DNA of 64,000 nt from Dendrobium chrysotoxum (taxonomy: Eukaryota > Streptophyta > Magnoliopsida > Asparagales > Orchidaceae), in contig CM034311.1 in the NCBI GenBank assembly GCA_019925795.1, positions 32,591,472 to 32,655,471 on the forward strand. Direction: 5' to 3'. The stretch's first letter is position 1. Each line of letters begins with the position of its first letter. The notes beneath the pieces were generated by a model. The model ran no database searches and was not told the origin of the DNA. It saw only the letters and a list, made by a program, of their open reading frames with translations. A program made the translations under genes and the position numbers. Shown here in pieces: positions 12,442 through 23,559 of the stretch.

Positions 12442-14167
12442 TGTTAGTATTTTTGGTCCAGTTTTAGTTATTTTGTTTCTTAGGTTCATTTTATCTTGTA
12501 TTAGTGTTATAAGTAGAGAGGTTAGCTCTATTCTCCCTCATTCCATCTACTCTTTCTCTTGGACCAAGCTATCCAAGAAGTTTGTAGGGATTCAAGAAGC
12601 TTTCCTTCATCCAAGAAATCCCAACAAATTAGGTATCAGAACTTGGTGGAGTGATCAAGGGAAAGGAGGAGGAAGTTTTCTTCTAATAAAAAAAGAGGCG
12701 GAGCGGAGGCGGGGCTTGAGCACACGGGCTGGAGGTGATTTCACACTGGCGTGCAGCACAAGAGCAAGCGCGTGGTCAAAGGCTCACACAGCATGCGGAT
12801 CGCGGGAGGAACATCAATAGTCGCATGTGGTACAGGAACAAGGGAGAGCACTGTGCGGATGTGCGAGTCATAGGATGCATGCAGGGTGCAAGATGATGCA
12901 CGCAGGGCGTTGATTCAGATCACGAGATTCATGCGGGGTGAGGGAGGAGGCAGACGTGTGCGCTGGATAGGATCAAGGACGTGTGATCGCGTGCAGGAAT
13001 ATGGCACGCGGGCTCTAGGCTCAGGTCCGGTAGGGAGCGCACATGGAAACACCGGTGAGGGCACTAGTGTCGAAGCGAAACATGCACATGGGATATACTG
13101 CCCGGGAGGCAGCTGCGCAAGAGTGTGGATGCACAGTTTTACGCTGGATTGGGTGTGGACGAGCTGTGGGTGGTTTCAGGCCTACTCGGAGGCTAGGTTG
13201 CGGTATTCGGAGTGGGAATTGGTGTCAGGCCAGAGACCGAGGCACTGGGCTGTGGGATTCAACGAGTGGGCATGGGAGCGGGTGGATTTACGTGTGCCTG
13301 GAAGCCCCGTTGTGGTATTTGTAAACTCACGTAGCAGAGGGCGCTTAGTACCCATCGTCAAGCGCCGCCTCCTCAACTTGATTGGCCAGGAGCAATTTTT
13401 TTTTTAATCTTGCATAGATGAAGCCTTTCTTGGCTGTTTTTTGTGGACAATAGGTGGAGGAGAGCAAATGACTGGCGGTGGAAGCCTTTTCTTAGGTTGT
13501 CCTTTGAAATCACCAAGGATTTGGACGACATGTTTGCTCAAGCAGGAGCGCACAAAGGCGCTAGCAAGATTGGCAGAGGAATGCATGGCCGGACCAGGTG
13601 CGAGAGTGCAGGAGCTAGTGCCATGCGTGAGTCTAGGTCGAGCTCGAGAACGTGGGAGACCAGCCTCGGTCGTGAGAGGCAAACCGAACGAGAGAAGGCT
13701 ACATGAGGGAGAAGATCATGCGGGAGTTCGGGCCAAGCACGAGACATGAGCTCAAATGATCAGAAGCAAAGCCGGAGCCAGGACATCGTAGAAGATGCGG
13801 TTTCAAGCAATCATGTGGGGGAAAAAGAGGTAACATGTAGGGAAGGCTTTTCTTAGTTGTTCTTTGCGAACAACAGATGGAGGAGAAGTAGATGACCGCC
13901 TGGTGTAGGCTTCTTTGGGCTATTCTTTGTGAACAGCAGGAGTTTTTTTCTTAGCTTTGTAAAATTGGACCGATGTGGAGATTGTTAGTATTTTTTGTCC
14001 AGTTTTAGTTATGTTGTTTATTAAGTTCATTTTATCTTATATTAAAGTTATAAGTAAAGAGGTGAGCTCTATTCTCTCTTACTCCCTTTATTCTTTCTCT
14101 TGGACCAACTTATCCAAAAAGCTTGTAGGGATTCAGGAAGCTTTCCTTCCTCCAAATAATCCCAACA
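12442..14167 (+). mobile_element. TRIM-1: short-LTR non-autonomous retrotransposon, copy A
   Basis: Two 185-bp LTRs (12442-12626 and 13983-14167) open TGTTAGTATTTTT and close ATCCCAACA. Right after the 5' LTR, AGGTATCAGAAC (12631-12642) resembles the plant initiator-Met tRNA primer site TGGTATCAGAGC. The flanking five bases (acaaa, aaaaa) match at four of five. The 1.36-kb interior is GC-rich, unlike its surroundings, and has no gag, protease or RT motif. Its 3' part repeats a unit three times (near 13410, 13845 and 13905: ...GGCT-TTTCTT...GTTCTTTG...GAACA...). The two LTRs differ at about two dozen of 185 positions, so the insertion is old. A 173-codon ORF (12886-13407) has no recognisable domain. 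Confidence 0.8.
12631..12642 (+). promoter_or_regulatory. Primer-binding site of TRIM-1, copy A
   Basis: AGGTATCAGAAC starts five bases after the 5' LTR and is close to the initiator-Met tRNA complement TGGTATCAGAGC. The equivalent site in copy B starts at about 44037. Confidence 0.65.
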
Positions 14168-14414
14168 AAAAATATAAAAATAAGGCATGTTTCTGCATAT
14201 TTTTGATAAAAATTTAAAAGAGATGATTCTTGGTTATACTAGTCTCTTGTGTTTGCAATTTTCGTGAAAATTTACTGAAGTGAGATGAGTTGTGTGTTGT
14301 TGTAAAAATCTATTTTGATTGATCTTGTAAGCTACATCACATATACCTATATGGCATATTCATATCACCATTCACATAAATATCTTTAAGTGGTGTATTG
14401 CTTCCTTATACTTA

Positions 14415-14532
14415 GTTTCGTTTGGAATGACTTTCTTAATGCTTCTTAAAGCAGCTTTCTAATAAAAAATTAAATTTTTTATACTTAAAAATTACTTTAA
14501 AAAACAGTAAAAAAGTCATCCCAAACGAAGCA
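14415..14532. mobile_element. Tourist-like hairpin MITE, copy 4A
   Basis: GTTTCGTTTGGAATGAC to GTCATCCCAAACGAAGCA, with TTA on each side (14412-14414, 14533-14535). It is also present in copy B at 45831-45938, so it predates the duplication. Confidence 0.75.
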
Positions 14533-14865
14533 TTAGTCTTCTTACTAAATTATATAATTCTATGAAATTTGAATGAGTGAATTTGGAAAGAAATTCAAAA
14601 TACACTTAAACTTCTAATTCGCCCCTATCCTGATGTGTTTTTATCATATAATTAGTTACTTACATTATATGCACGTTAAAAAAACAATTATTTTATTTTA
14701 TCATTAAGAATCAAATTATTTTAGAATGGAAACTAAAAATATTTTTCAATTTTATTATTAAGAATAAATTAATTTGGAGAATTATTCGTAATGATAAACT
14801 TATAAATAAATTTACTTATTATAATAAATATTTTTTAATTTATAATCTTGTTATTGTGTGTGTGC

Positions 14866-14868
<3 letters not shown>

Positions 14869-14952
<84 letters not shown>
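14869..14952. repeat. (TA)n microsatellite, 42 units
   Basis: An uninterrupted run of TA. The same site in copy B (46275-46294) has only 10 units. Confidence 0.95.
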
Positions 14953-14954
<2 letters not shown>

Positions 14955-15720
14955 CAAAAGAAAAATGAACTAACAATTTTATTTTTAAATTAAGACCTAC
15001 TCTAATATAATCTTTTTATTAAATAGTCATTTGTTCTCAAGCTTTTTTTGCAAATTTTAATCTAATTTTAAGGCAAAACAACATGTCCACTATGACTAAC
15101 AACTCTGAGAACTTCTTTTAAAGAGCATTTACTCGTTATCAGATACCATTCGGAATTTTTATTTATTATAAAAATATAATGAACTTATAAACTTAAAAAT
15201 CACAACTTAAATCCAACTGAACTAACTCAAACTCGCTAAAAAAAGACATTATTGTATAATTTTACAGAACTAAAAAAAAAGAAAAATTCGAATTTAATTA
15301 TCTCAAGAAAAAAATATAAAAGTCATTATTTTTGGATTGATTCCAATAAAACCCAATCTAATTTTTTTGAGAGTTAAGTTAAAATGCATCAGACGCAAAT
15401 CTTATGAAGATTGATTTAATAAAAAAATCAAGTTTAACTTAAATATTTAAATATTGATATCTCATACAATCCAATTACCTGTTCGGCTTTAGCTATTTCA
15501 GTATATGGCTTTTGTTACAAATATAAACATCTTATAAACAAAATAAAGAATTTGAAAATTAATAAATTTGTTACAACGGATTCAGTTTTAAAAATTGCAT
15601 AGGTGCTCTCATATCCTCCTCAGTGCGACATGTGGCGTTTGATCCGTGGCCCCCCTAACTCTTACTTCGTACTCTTGAATTTGTCAAAGATACCTGAAGT
15701 TTTATCTAAATTTTAATGAA
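14953..15720. other. Non-coding upstream region of the nucleoporin exon, copy A
   Basis: AT-rich with no exon recognised. It leads into the TATA box at 15734 and may hold distal promoter sequence. Confidence 0.4.
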
Positions 15721-15733
15721 TTAACTTTAACAC

Positions 15734-15740
15734 TATAAAA
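15734..15740 (+). promoter_or_regulatory. TATA box of the NUP1-like gene, copy A
   Basis: TATAAAA lies 201 bp upstream of the ATG at 15935, followed by a pyrimidine-rich, untranslated-leader-like stretch (TTTCTCTCCTCCTCCCG near 15841). The 201-bp spacing is the same in copy B. Confidence 0.55.
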
Positions 15741-15934
15741 GCAGTACTGGAGCTGGAGTAAAAGGGTATCCCAAGTCCCAATCCTCGTTAACCAGCGGTG
15801 GCTGCTTTCGTGGTAGCGAACTCAAGAACCGGAAATCTTGTTTCTCTCCTCCTCCCGTCCGTGAGAGAGATCATTCCATTGCTCGTAAACGGTTAGAACA
15901 CAACTTCGTTCTCCATTTCAATTTCATTTGTCCG

Positions 15935-16181
15935 ATGTCGTCGCCGGCGTACGAAGGGGGTTCCGGCGGGTATGTCAAGCGGCGGCTATTCAAGAACTCA
16001 GCAAGAACGCCGTATGAACGGCCACCATCGGCAGCACGCGGCGTCCGTAGTACCGCAACTGTCAAGGGGAATGACGGCCGCTGGCTTCCCACGTTCATGG
16101 AGCCGGTGTCGAGATTCATCACAAGGACAGCCTGCATGCTTCTCTCCTCCGTTCTACCCAAACGGCTTTCTGCGCAGTCAA
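15935..16181 (+). CDS. NUP1/NUP136-like nucleoporin, exon 1, copy A (fragment)
   Basis: Starts at ATG 15935 and ends at a GT donor (16182), 82 codons plus one base. The order is a Gly/Ser-rich start, GGYVKRRLFKNSARTPYERPP (residues 11-31), then WLPTFMEPVSRFITRTA and LLSSVLPKRL. Plant NUP1/NUP136 proteins (nuclear-basket nucleoporins) begin the same way: a basic K/R stretch, TPYDRPP, then a WL...DP.SRLI...A.RL.SSV..KRL amphipathic helix thought to touch the inner nuclear membrane. The FG-repeat body is not found downstream; a patatin-like remnant on the opposite strand begins within 500 bp. Either later exons are very distant or this is a promoter-plus-exon fragment. Six residues differ from copy B. 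Reading through the donor gives longer ORFs that I do not accept. Confidence 0.65.
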
Positions 16182-16659
16182 GTCCGATCTTCTCCTTCAT
16201 TTCTCTGTTTAACATTAGGGTTTGGGATTTTGTTGGGGCACATTTTGTTCCTGGCAGTTGGATCTTTTTTTATTTTATATTTTTATTTTTTGAAAGATTT
16301 TGAAATTTGGTATAGATTCATTCCTTTGGTCGAATGTAGTTATAGCAATCCCACAAATGTAGTTGCTTCATTCCTAGCTTTGCTGTCAATATAAATTATT
16401 CAAAATATTCAATACATTTCAGTTTTGGGTGCTGTTTAATGTTAAATGATTCTATTTTCATAATTAATTTTTGTATAACAATTAATTACATCATTTAATT
16501 TTCAATTTACAACGTGAATGTCACAATAGAGAGTGATGCAGATATTTGATAAATTAGCATCCTTTAATGGAGTGCTTTCTACCTTAGTATAAATATAAAT
16601 AAAAATGAGATTAATAATTAATGATAGGTTTAATCAGGGTTTAATTAAATTAGCAGTAC

Positions 16660-17430
16660 CTGAAGTGAGGAGAAGATAGTGGGTTGAAGGAGTTTGATAT
16701 CGAAAGTTGGGATGACAATACTTGTTAGAGTTTGATGAAGCTTTGTATCTCCAAGAAAACCTTTAATTAGAGAATGGAGATATTCTCATCGTTTTTAGGC
16801 CTAGTAAATTCACTAACTCAATTACTTGTCGTGCCAAATAATCCTGCCCTGCAACAGTTCATTTATATTTAAACAATTAGTTAATCAATCATTGATGAAA
16901 TCAATGCTTCTATATTTTAAAGTTGATAAATTTAGTTCATGAATTCATTTATAAGCTTACATTTTTTTAGGAATTCAACGAGTTCTGTTGATAAAAATTG
17001 TTGATATCTTTGGCCGAATAGAGAGGACGATTAGAGTTGTTTGGAGTAGTTAGCATTGTGGTGATAAGGCCACCACTGCTTGTTCCTTCAATCACATCAA
17101 AGTAGCCCACAATCCCTACATTCTCTCCATCAAGCTCCTGCACTCAATTCAATTATTAGTAAAAATGAAAGGAACTATTAAAATTGTTAATGAATCTTCT
17201 ATATATGAAAAAAACTAATAAATCTCCCTTTAACCTCCATTAAAAGATATTTAAAAATGATTAAGAAGCTAATTATATAGAGTTTAGAAACTTACTTGAA
17301 GCTTGGATTCAAGAAAAGAAAGAATGGTTCCTGGAATTGTTCCTCTCACACCTCCTCCATCAATGCTTAGAACTGTAATCTGACTGAGGCTAACAAAGCT
17401 TGGAGATCCAAAAAAATAAGTTTGCTCCAT
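16660..17430 (-). pseudogene. Patatin-like phospholipase pseudogene, copy A
   Basis: Three exons are visible. Exon 1 (17296-17430, 45 codons) has ITVLSIDGGGVRG, the oxyanion-hole loop, then GTILSFLESKLQ|GT. Exon 2 (16961-17137) has ELDGENVGIVGYFDVIEGTS and then SGGLITTMLT, so the GTSSGG nucleophile elbow is kept, followed by NRPLYSAKDINNFYQQNS. It then hits TAA at 16967-16969. Exon 3 (16660-16848) carries GDTKLHQTLTSIVIPTFDIK and then LLQPTIFSS, but a TGA and a one-base loss after PKND (near 16788) break it. The C-terminal half with the catalytic Asp is missing. In plants such lipid acyl hydrolases act on membrane galacto- and phospholipids. This copy cannot make a full enzyme. Confidence 0.85.
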
Positions 17431-19418
17431 TGTACATTAAACGTAAGTTAACCCTATGCCAAATTTAAAGACTCTGAGCGTTTAAGTTGATGAGGTTAAT
17501 ATAGACAACATATAATATTTAATCAATATTTTACCCTCATTAATTAGATAACAAAAGAAAATATATATTTACCTTTTTTATATTTAGTATGAAAAAAATT
17601 ATATGTGATGATTTCCTAATATATTTGGTATCAAGATGAGACTATTTTTATTATATTCATATATCTCTGATTTTTCGTATAACACAATATTATTCCTTTG
17701 ATACAATTAAACTATTTGAGAATACAGTTAAATCATTAATATTGTTAACTATTTAATGAATATTGTTAATTTAGTATACACCACAAATATAATTTCAACA
17801 GAAAAAGTGTTGAAAAAATTTAATTGTTTAGTATTATTATCTAATAATTTACTTATATTTATCTTTTAAATTTAATTGTATTATTAGTTGTAGTAAAGAT
17901 TACCAAGAATTGAGCAAGGAGCTATCTTCCTTTGTCGTCATGGATACAAAGCTTTAATTAGAAGATAATTAGTAGCTTAATGGTTCCTGATATGACGTAA
18001 TGAAGTCATGAGTACCTGTATTTATAGTAGATCTTGCTTGTTGAAGAGAAGGATGTGAGGGGTTGGATGATGTTGAAGTGATTTATATTATCCGTAATTA
18101 TGACTAGCTGAATTAGTTGCAATTTTTTCTTCTTGCAATTAATTCTGTTTTTCAAGAAAAGCAGCTTGCTAAGAAAATAGAGACTGCTTGAATATATTTT
18201 TTATCTTTCTTCTCATAATTTAGTTAAGAGATACTCTTTTGAAGAACAGAACAAACAGAACAAAATTGTTGCCACAAAGCAACTTTATAAAGCTCGGCTT
18301 GCAAAAATAGAATGGTGTAGGCCATGCTAAACTAAAGTACCTGCATGTGCTAACGTGAGAGAAGTGGTTCCATGCAATCGCAAAAGCTTTAATTTATAAA
18401 AAATAATGTGTAAATTACTAATAAGTCTGAATGTTTAGTCACCTTATTGTTGTTAATTTAATGGATATTAGCCACTAAAAGAAAATTTTACTCCCTTTTT
18501 TGTTACAACTATTTAAGTTATCTAAAAGATATAATAAAATTTATAGCAGGGAAATTCCTATTGTCATTCTCCTTTTTGTAAGAAAATATTTGATTTGATT
18601 TTTAGAGTGAAGATTTAACGGCTAAAATTTAGAAGGAGCATATCAGTACTTTTATTACGTAGTACATGGATGTTTACCAAAAAAAAATGGAAACAAAATG
18701 ACTAGGGTGCCACATAAATAGCACAAAACTTACCTTCACGACAGACTACTCACCCGATCATCTATCGGTTAGGACTTAACTTTAATATATATAGCAAAGC
18801 CACTAGGTCTTCAACCATTTTAACCTAAACATAATGTGGTCAACAACATTTATAGAAGAGGGATTTGACACTTATTGCTCATTCAAAGTGGAAATCATAC
18901 GTAGATAAATTATGTTTCTAATGGACTTATAATAATAATGAACTAACAGTTACTGCAGCAATTTTTATCCCTGCTAGGTAGTTGAATCTCAAGCCTTATA
19001 ATTGGAAGTATATGTGCAATGCTTTCTTTGCAAAATGTACCGTTTATGCATGGTTTTATTTGCTGGATAATATTGTTGCTTGTCTATATATTTTGAGCTG
19101 TTAGTGATAAATCTCAATAGCTGCTCCATGCTTTTGGGGCATGTATATGCTTGTTCACGCTGTTTTAATGAATTTCTTGCAATGGCTACATTCTTATTTG
19201 AAAACAAAATTTTATGATAATTAAATTTGTAATTTTCTAAAACATATTTTTTATCATAAGCTGCCAAAATGAGCTCTAATATACATCTACATCAGATATT
19301 TGTGTTGCTTATTATTGTTTGATGCGAGAAAAATATAAATTAAAATTTCTTCAGCACCTCCTTTTAGATGATATTGACATCTTGTTTTGTTATTCTTATC
19401 TTGATCTCTTTATTGTAG
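17431..19418. other. Non-coding, copy A
   Basis: AT-rich sequence between the patatin-like remnant and the exons of the unrecognised gene. The minus ORF at 18989-19267 and plus-strand stretches near 19130-19200 have no splice support. Upstream exons of the next gene could lie here, but I cannot define them. Confidence 0.4.
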
Positions 19419-21602
19419 GTGTAGAGGAAAAACATCTTGTTAAGCTTGATACACCTGTACTGATTTTGGCTGTAAGTGACACTAACTAATAAACCATATG
19501 AAGTTATAGACTTTTGCTTTTTTATGAAATTTTTATATGCTGCCTCTAATTGAATTTCAGGAGCAAAAATTGGTTGATTGTCACAGTTTGATCACTTCAA
19601 AATCTGGTGGAATTTCTGATATTGAGCAGTTCATCAGTCAAAGATGGTTTACAAGGAAAGTTTTTTTTTAGCTTTTCTTCTATTTCAAGTACCATGCAAC
19701 ATAATATTAAAAGATTGGTTATGTAAGTTAGTTTAAAAGAGAAATTTGTTTGTCTACCTATAGGCTTATCTTACTTTCTTTCTAAATTTTATATATTTCG
19801 AGTTTCTTAATTCCTTCAAATTTTATTTATGATTATTTTCATGAAAAGCTTGATAATAGCAATATTTTTTTTTCTTATGTTTCTTTTTATTGTTGCATGA
19901 TAGGCAAAAGATCTTAGCTAACAATTCGGTAATGATACATTTTTGAACAATATAATCTTCAATTGAAATTTTTTTATAAATTCTCATTGTTAGTTATATT
20001 TTTAAATTTTATGTTTTATTTATATGCTGAAAATGATCTATTGAATTATATTCTCCAACAGGGCTGAGGCTAAACATTTCATGGCATCGATAAATTCAAG
20101 ATCTTCTGAACTATTGAAGTCTGAATCAGCAAATAATAAGCAAGTGAAGGTAATTTTTCTTTAAGAAAATGCAATTAGGTGCTCTAACTTATACAGAAAT
20201 TTATCAGCATCAATAGGTAATTGCATTGTTTGTTCATATTTTTTTCCTCATTTATGCTAAAGTTTGTAACCTTTCATTATGATCAACACATTATTAATGC
20301 CTCATTCAAGATAATACAGCAACCCTCTTTCACCTTTACCAATTGAAGCAACACTACATCAGTTAAAAATCTCTTATTCATGAAGTAAACTTAAATATGT
20401 ATTTATGTGAGTAAGTCTCTATATTCATATACCTTTCTAACCTTTTAAGGATATTGTTGTCTAGTATTATATACATTACCATCCTTTAAAATATTAGTGT
20501 ATATTTATGTATGGAATTTTATATTTATGATGTGATGTGCTCTCTTTTAAGTTCAAAGATTCTTTAAATATTTGCATTATGGTCTTGCGACCATGCTTTA
20601 GGCATATTGAACTAACTCTAACAAGTTCATGGAGCATATGTTTTAAGTTATTTTTTCAAATTATTTTGACAAATTTTTATTTCCCCCAATATTTTTAATT
20701 GATTTACTTTTGTTATGATTGTGCAGGTCCTAAAACGGGACATTTCTTTTTTAGATGATGACAATGTATTGTTAGGCCCATTATGTAAAATTCCAAAGAA
20801 ATCAATAATAGAGGAAGATAAGGCTGTGGTGAATGTCCCATTTACAATGGCTATTTCAGGGGATCAAATTGTAAATAATGAAATGAATGATGGTTCCACT
20901 TCTAGTCATATGACATTCTCTCCACAAAGAAAGTCATTTTTCCATATTTCAGCACCTGAGGTTAGAAATTATTTATTATTTTGTAAAATTTTCATTTTTA
21001 TAACTTTGGTATGATTATGTTTACATTTTGATAATTTATTTTAAAGGATGTTGACCTAGAGGAAGATGTTGTGGAGAATGCCCCATGTACAATAGCTATT
21101 TCAGGAGGTGCTATTTCATGCCATAACACACTTCCTTCACAAATAAAATCATATTTCCATATGTCAGCTCCCGAGGTTTGAAAATCTTATTTTTTTAATA
21201 AAATTTTCATTTTTTTTTTGGTATGATCATTTTTAAACTTTGATAATGTATTTTTAAGGATATTGACGACTCTGATGAAGAGTATGATGTAACAGAAGAA
21301 TCTGATCGGTCATTATTTAATTTGGGTAAACCTTACAAAACTTTCTAAAATGAAAGACTTCTATTTTTAAGTTACTTGCCATAGAAGAATATTTGTTGCC
21401 TTCACTCAAGGGAAATTATAATTTAAGTTTCATATCTTTATCAGGTACTGCCATGAATGATGGATCAACAGGCACTTGTGGTTCTAGCAATGAAGGAGAT
21501 TTCACATTTCCTATTATAATTGACCTTGATAGTCATTCTGGCCCTCCTACACCAACCATGCCAAGTCCATCACATGTTAAGCTGCCTTTTCAAAAGGATT
21601 AA
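19419..21602 (+). CDS. Unrecognised plant gene, 3' exons, copy A (probably damaged)
   Basis: I do not recognise this gene. Exon candidates: 19419-19471 (VEEKHLVKLDTPVLILA), 19561-19659 (EQKLVDCHSLITSKSGG, ...RWFTRK), 20062-20149 (AEAKHFMASINSRSSELLKS...), 20727-20960, 21047-21175, 21259-21325 and 21445-21602 (stop TAA). The last four join in consistent phase with AG/GT borders, which is strong evidence for a real gene. Two neighbouring exons both end in a KS(F/Y)FH(I/M)SAPE motif after an AISG block, pointing to an old internal exon duplication. Next come an acidic stretch (DIDDSDEEYDVTEE) and a Pro-rich tail (GPPTPTMPSPSH). A possible 25-bp exon (19904-19928) holds an in-frame TAA and does not keep phase with 20062, so the 5' side may be broken. 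AATAAA-like words follow near 21748. Confidence 0.55.
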
Positions 21603-22171
21603 ATTGTAGCTCATTTGTCTAGTTTTAGCTGAAGGAGTGTTGATATATTTGTAATTTTTCTTTAAAGTGGATCAAACATGTAAAAATTGTAAATGTTTAT
21701 TTTCTTTCCCTTTCTTTGTCATTTTAGAAATTGTAAATAATTTCTTCAATAAAATCTCTTAATTTTTTTGTATAATTTTTTTTATATTCATTTTTGGCAA
21801 AAGAATGGTGGTTAATGTAATACTCTGCTAATGATGAAGTTGGACAGATGTGACCAATTGTCTTGTATCTCTCTAAATTTTGTGGTACTTGTTAGCTCAA
21901 ATATTGACAAAAGATTTTTGAAGTTTTTATATTTTTTAGATTTATATATTTTAAACAACAAAAACTATTATACTTAAAACATATGTGATTTTAGCATAAT
22001 ATTTCAAATTTAAATAAATTATTAATTAGCTACAAAATTTCCTTATCTTCATGCATAAGTAGTGGATATTATTATTCAGTACTACCTATGGAAGTTAAAA
22101 ATTATCAAATTAGTAGCCAAATATTATTGAATCCAAAAGTATTCCAAATTAAGATTTTTTTTTTTTTTGTT
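21603..22171. other. 3' flank of the unrecognised gene, copy A
   Basis: AT-rich, with CAATAAAATC near 21747 as a possible polyadenylation signal. No other feature is seen. Confidence 0.4.
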
Positions 22172-22412
22172 ATAGGATATGAATTCTTAATAGACTAAGG
22201 TGGAGTGGTACTTCAACAAATTATTAAAAAGAGAAAAAGAGTGAAATACCAATAAATAGTAATCATGAACTCATTAGTTTATATTTTATTTGATTATAGG
22301 ATATAAATTCTTAATAGACTAAAGGTGGAATGGTTTATCATTATATTATTAAAAAGAGGAAACATTTTAAAAAACCAATAAATATTAATCATGAACCCAT
22401 TAGTTTATCTAT
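22172..22412. repeat. Two-copy tandem duplication of about 124 bp, copy A
   Basis: The block beginning TATAGGATATGAATTCTTAA near 22172 recurs, slightly diverged, near 22296; each ends in ATGAAC(T/C)CATTAGTTTAT. Copy B has the same pair near 53917 and 54040. Confidence 0.7.
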
Positions 22413-22786
22413 ATGTGTTTAAGCTCTTAGAAATATTTTATAACTACCAATTAGATTATATTTTATAACTACCAATTAGATTAACACAATTACTTCCTTG
22501 CTATATTTCTTTTATCTTTCCTATATAACCATTGGTCATCTCAGTGTAGGTGAGTACATTTATGTGTAACAATTCAAAATTTCAATCTCTAACTATTCCT
22601 TCACATTTCAATCCAGTTATGAAATCCAAGAGAGGCAGGGTTAATTTTTTATTACAATTCTACTCATTTAAGTTGATTTCTTTTATATATTGAATGTATT
22701 GTCATATATTTTTATTTCAACGGCCCTTAGCACAAAAAGATATGGAAAGGTACAAGGTATTGATTTGTGTTTTCTTCATACGTTAA

Positions 22787-22907
22787 GGCTTTGCTTGAGA
22801 TGGCTTTTTTTACTGTTTTTCAAAACAGTTTTATAGTACAATAATTTTAATTTTTGTACTAAAAAGTTGCTTTAAGAAGCAATAAAAAAGTCGTTCCAAA
22901 CAAAGCC
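22787..22907. mobile_element. Tourist-like hairpin MITE, copy 5A
   Basis: GGCTTTGCTTGAGATGGC to GTTCCAAACAAAGCC, flanked by TAA (22784-22786, 22908-22910). The equivalent in copy B is 54509-54628. Confidence 0.75.
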
Positions 22908-23559
22908 TAAATTTTTTATTTTTGGTAGAAAGATGATAGCATACTGCGGAAGATGATCTAAAATTATTCATATATTCAAGGACATCAATAAGTTAATGCT
23001 TGTAAATTATAATACTTTTTTTTAAATACCTATTTAACAATAATAAATAGCATTTGATGGAAACTATTATAATATCCTCTTTCAATGCATAAGGGAGCAA
23101 CTTATTATCTAAATGTCTTCATATCCTTCTTTTATGGAGGCAATTTTCAAACTTGATCAAAAACATATAATCTTCAACTAAAATTCATGTATTTTGTTGT
23201 GCATAAATGAGTGCTGCCATAAAAGGCTTCCACCTTTAAAATACAAACACTTTATAAGATGTCTAACAGTCTCTTTTAAAGAGTATGAAAGAAGATAAGG
23301 AGGGGCAGAAGAGAATCGAGAGCGCTCTCACTTATAAGGAAAATATTTCTCTTCTTTTTAAAGATATGAACTAAGGATGAGTTTGGAAGAATCCATGTTG
23401 AATCTATTGTAAATTAAGAAGGATAACATGTGACAAGATATGCTTGGAGCACTAATATGATATCCTTGTATGGGCATGTTATGACATAAGTTTCATTAAC
23501 AGCCAATCAATATTGTGGAGTTTAGTAGGAATTCCAATATAAAGTCTATTCTCCTAGAG

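Noticed and set aside
12886..13407. 173-codon ORF in TRIM-1, with a 176-codon equivalent in copy B (44293-44823)
   Set aside because: Similarity between copies only reflects the duplication. No domain, odd composition, and overlapping ORFs of similar length in other frames; expected by chance in GC-rich DNA.
15972..16394. 140-codon ORF overlapping the NUP1-like exon in another frame
   Set aside because: The 15935 frame carries the family motifs and ends at a donor; this frame reads into intron-like sequence.
19419..21602. Assignment of the unrecognised gene to a named meiotic or repair family
   Set aside because: I considered XPF-related meiotic proteins, but remembered family sequences do not match well enough to support a name.
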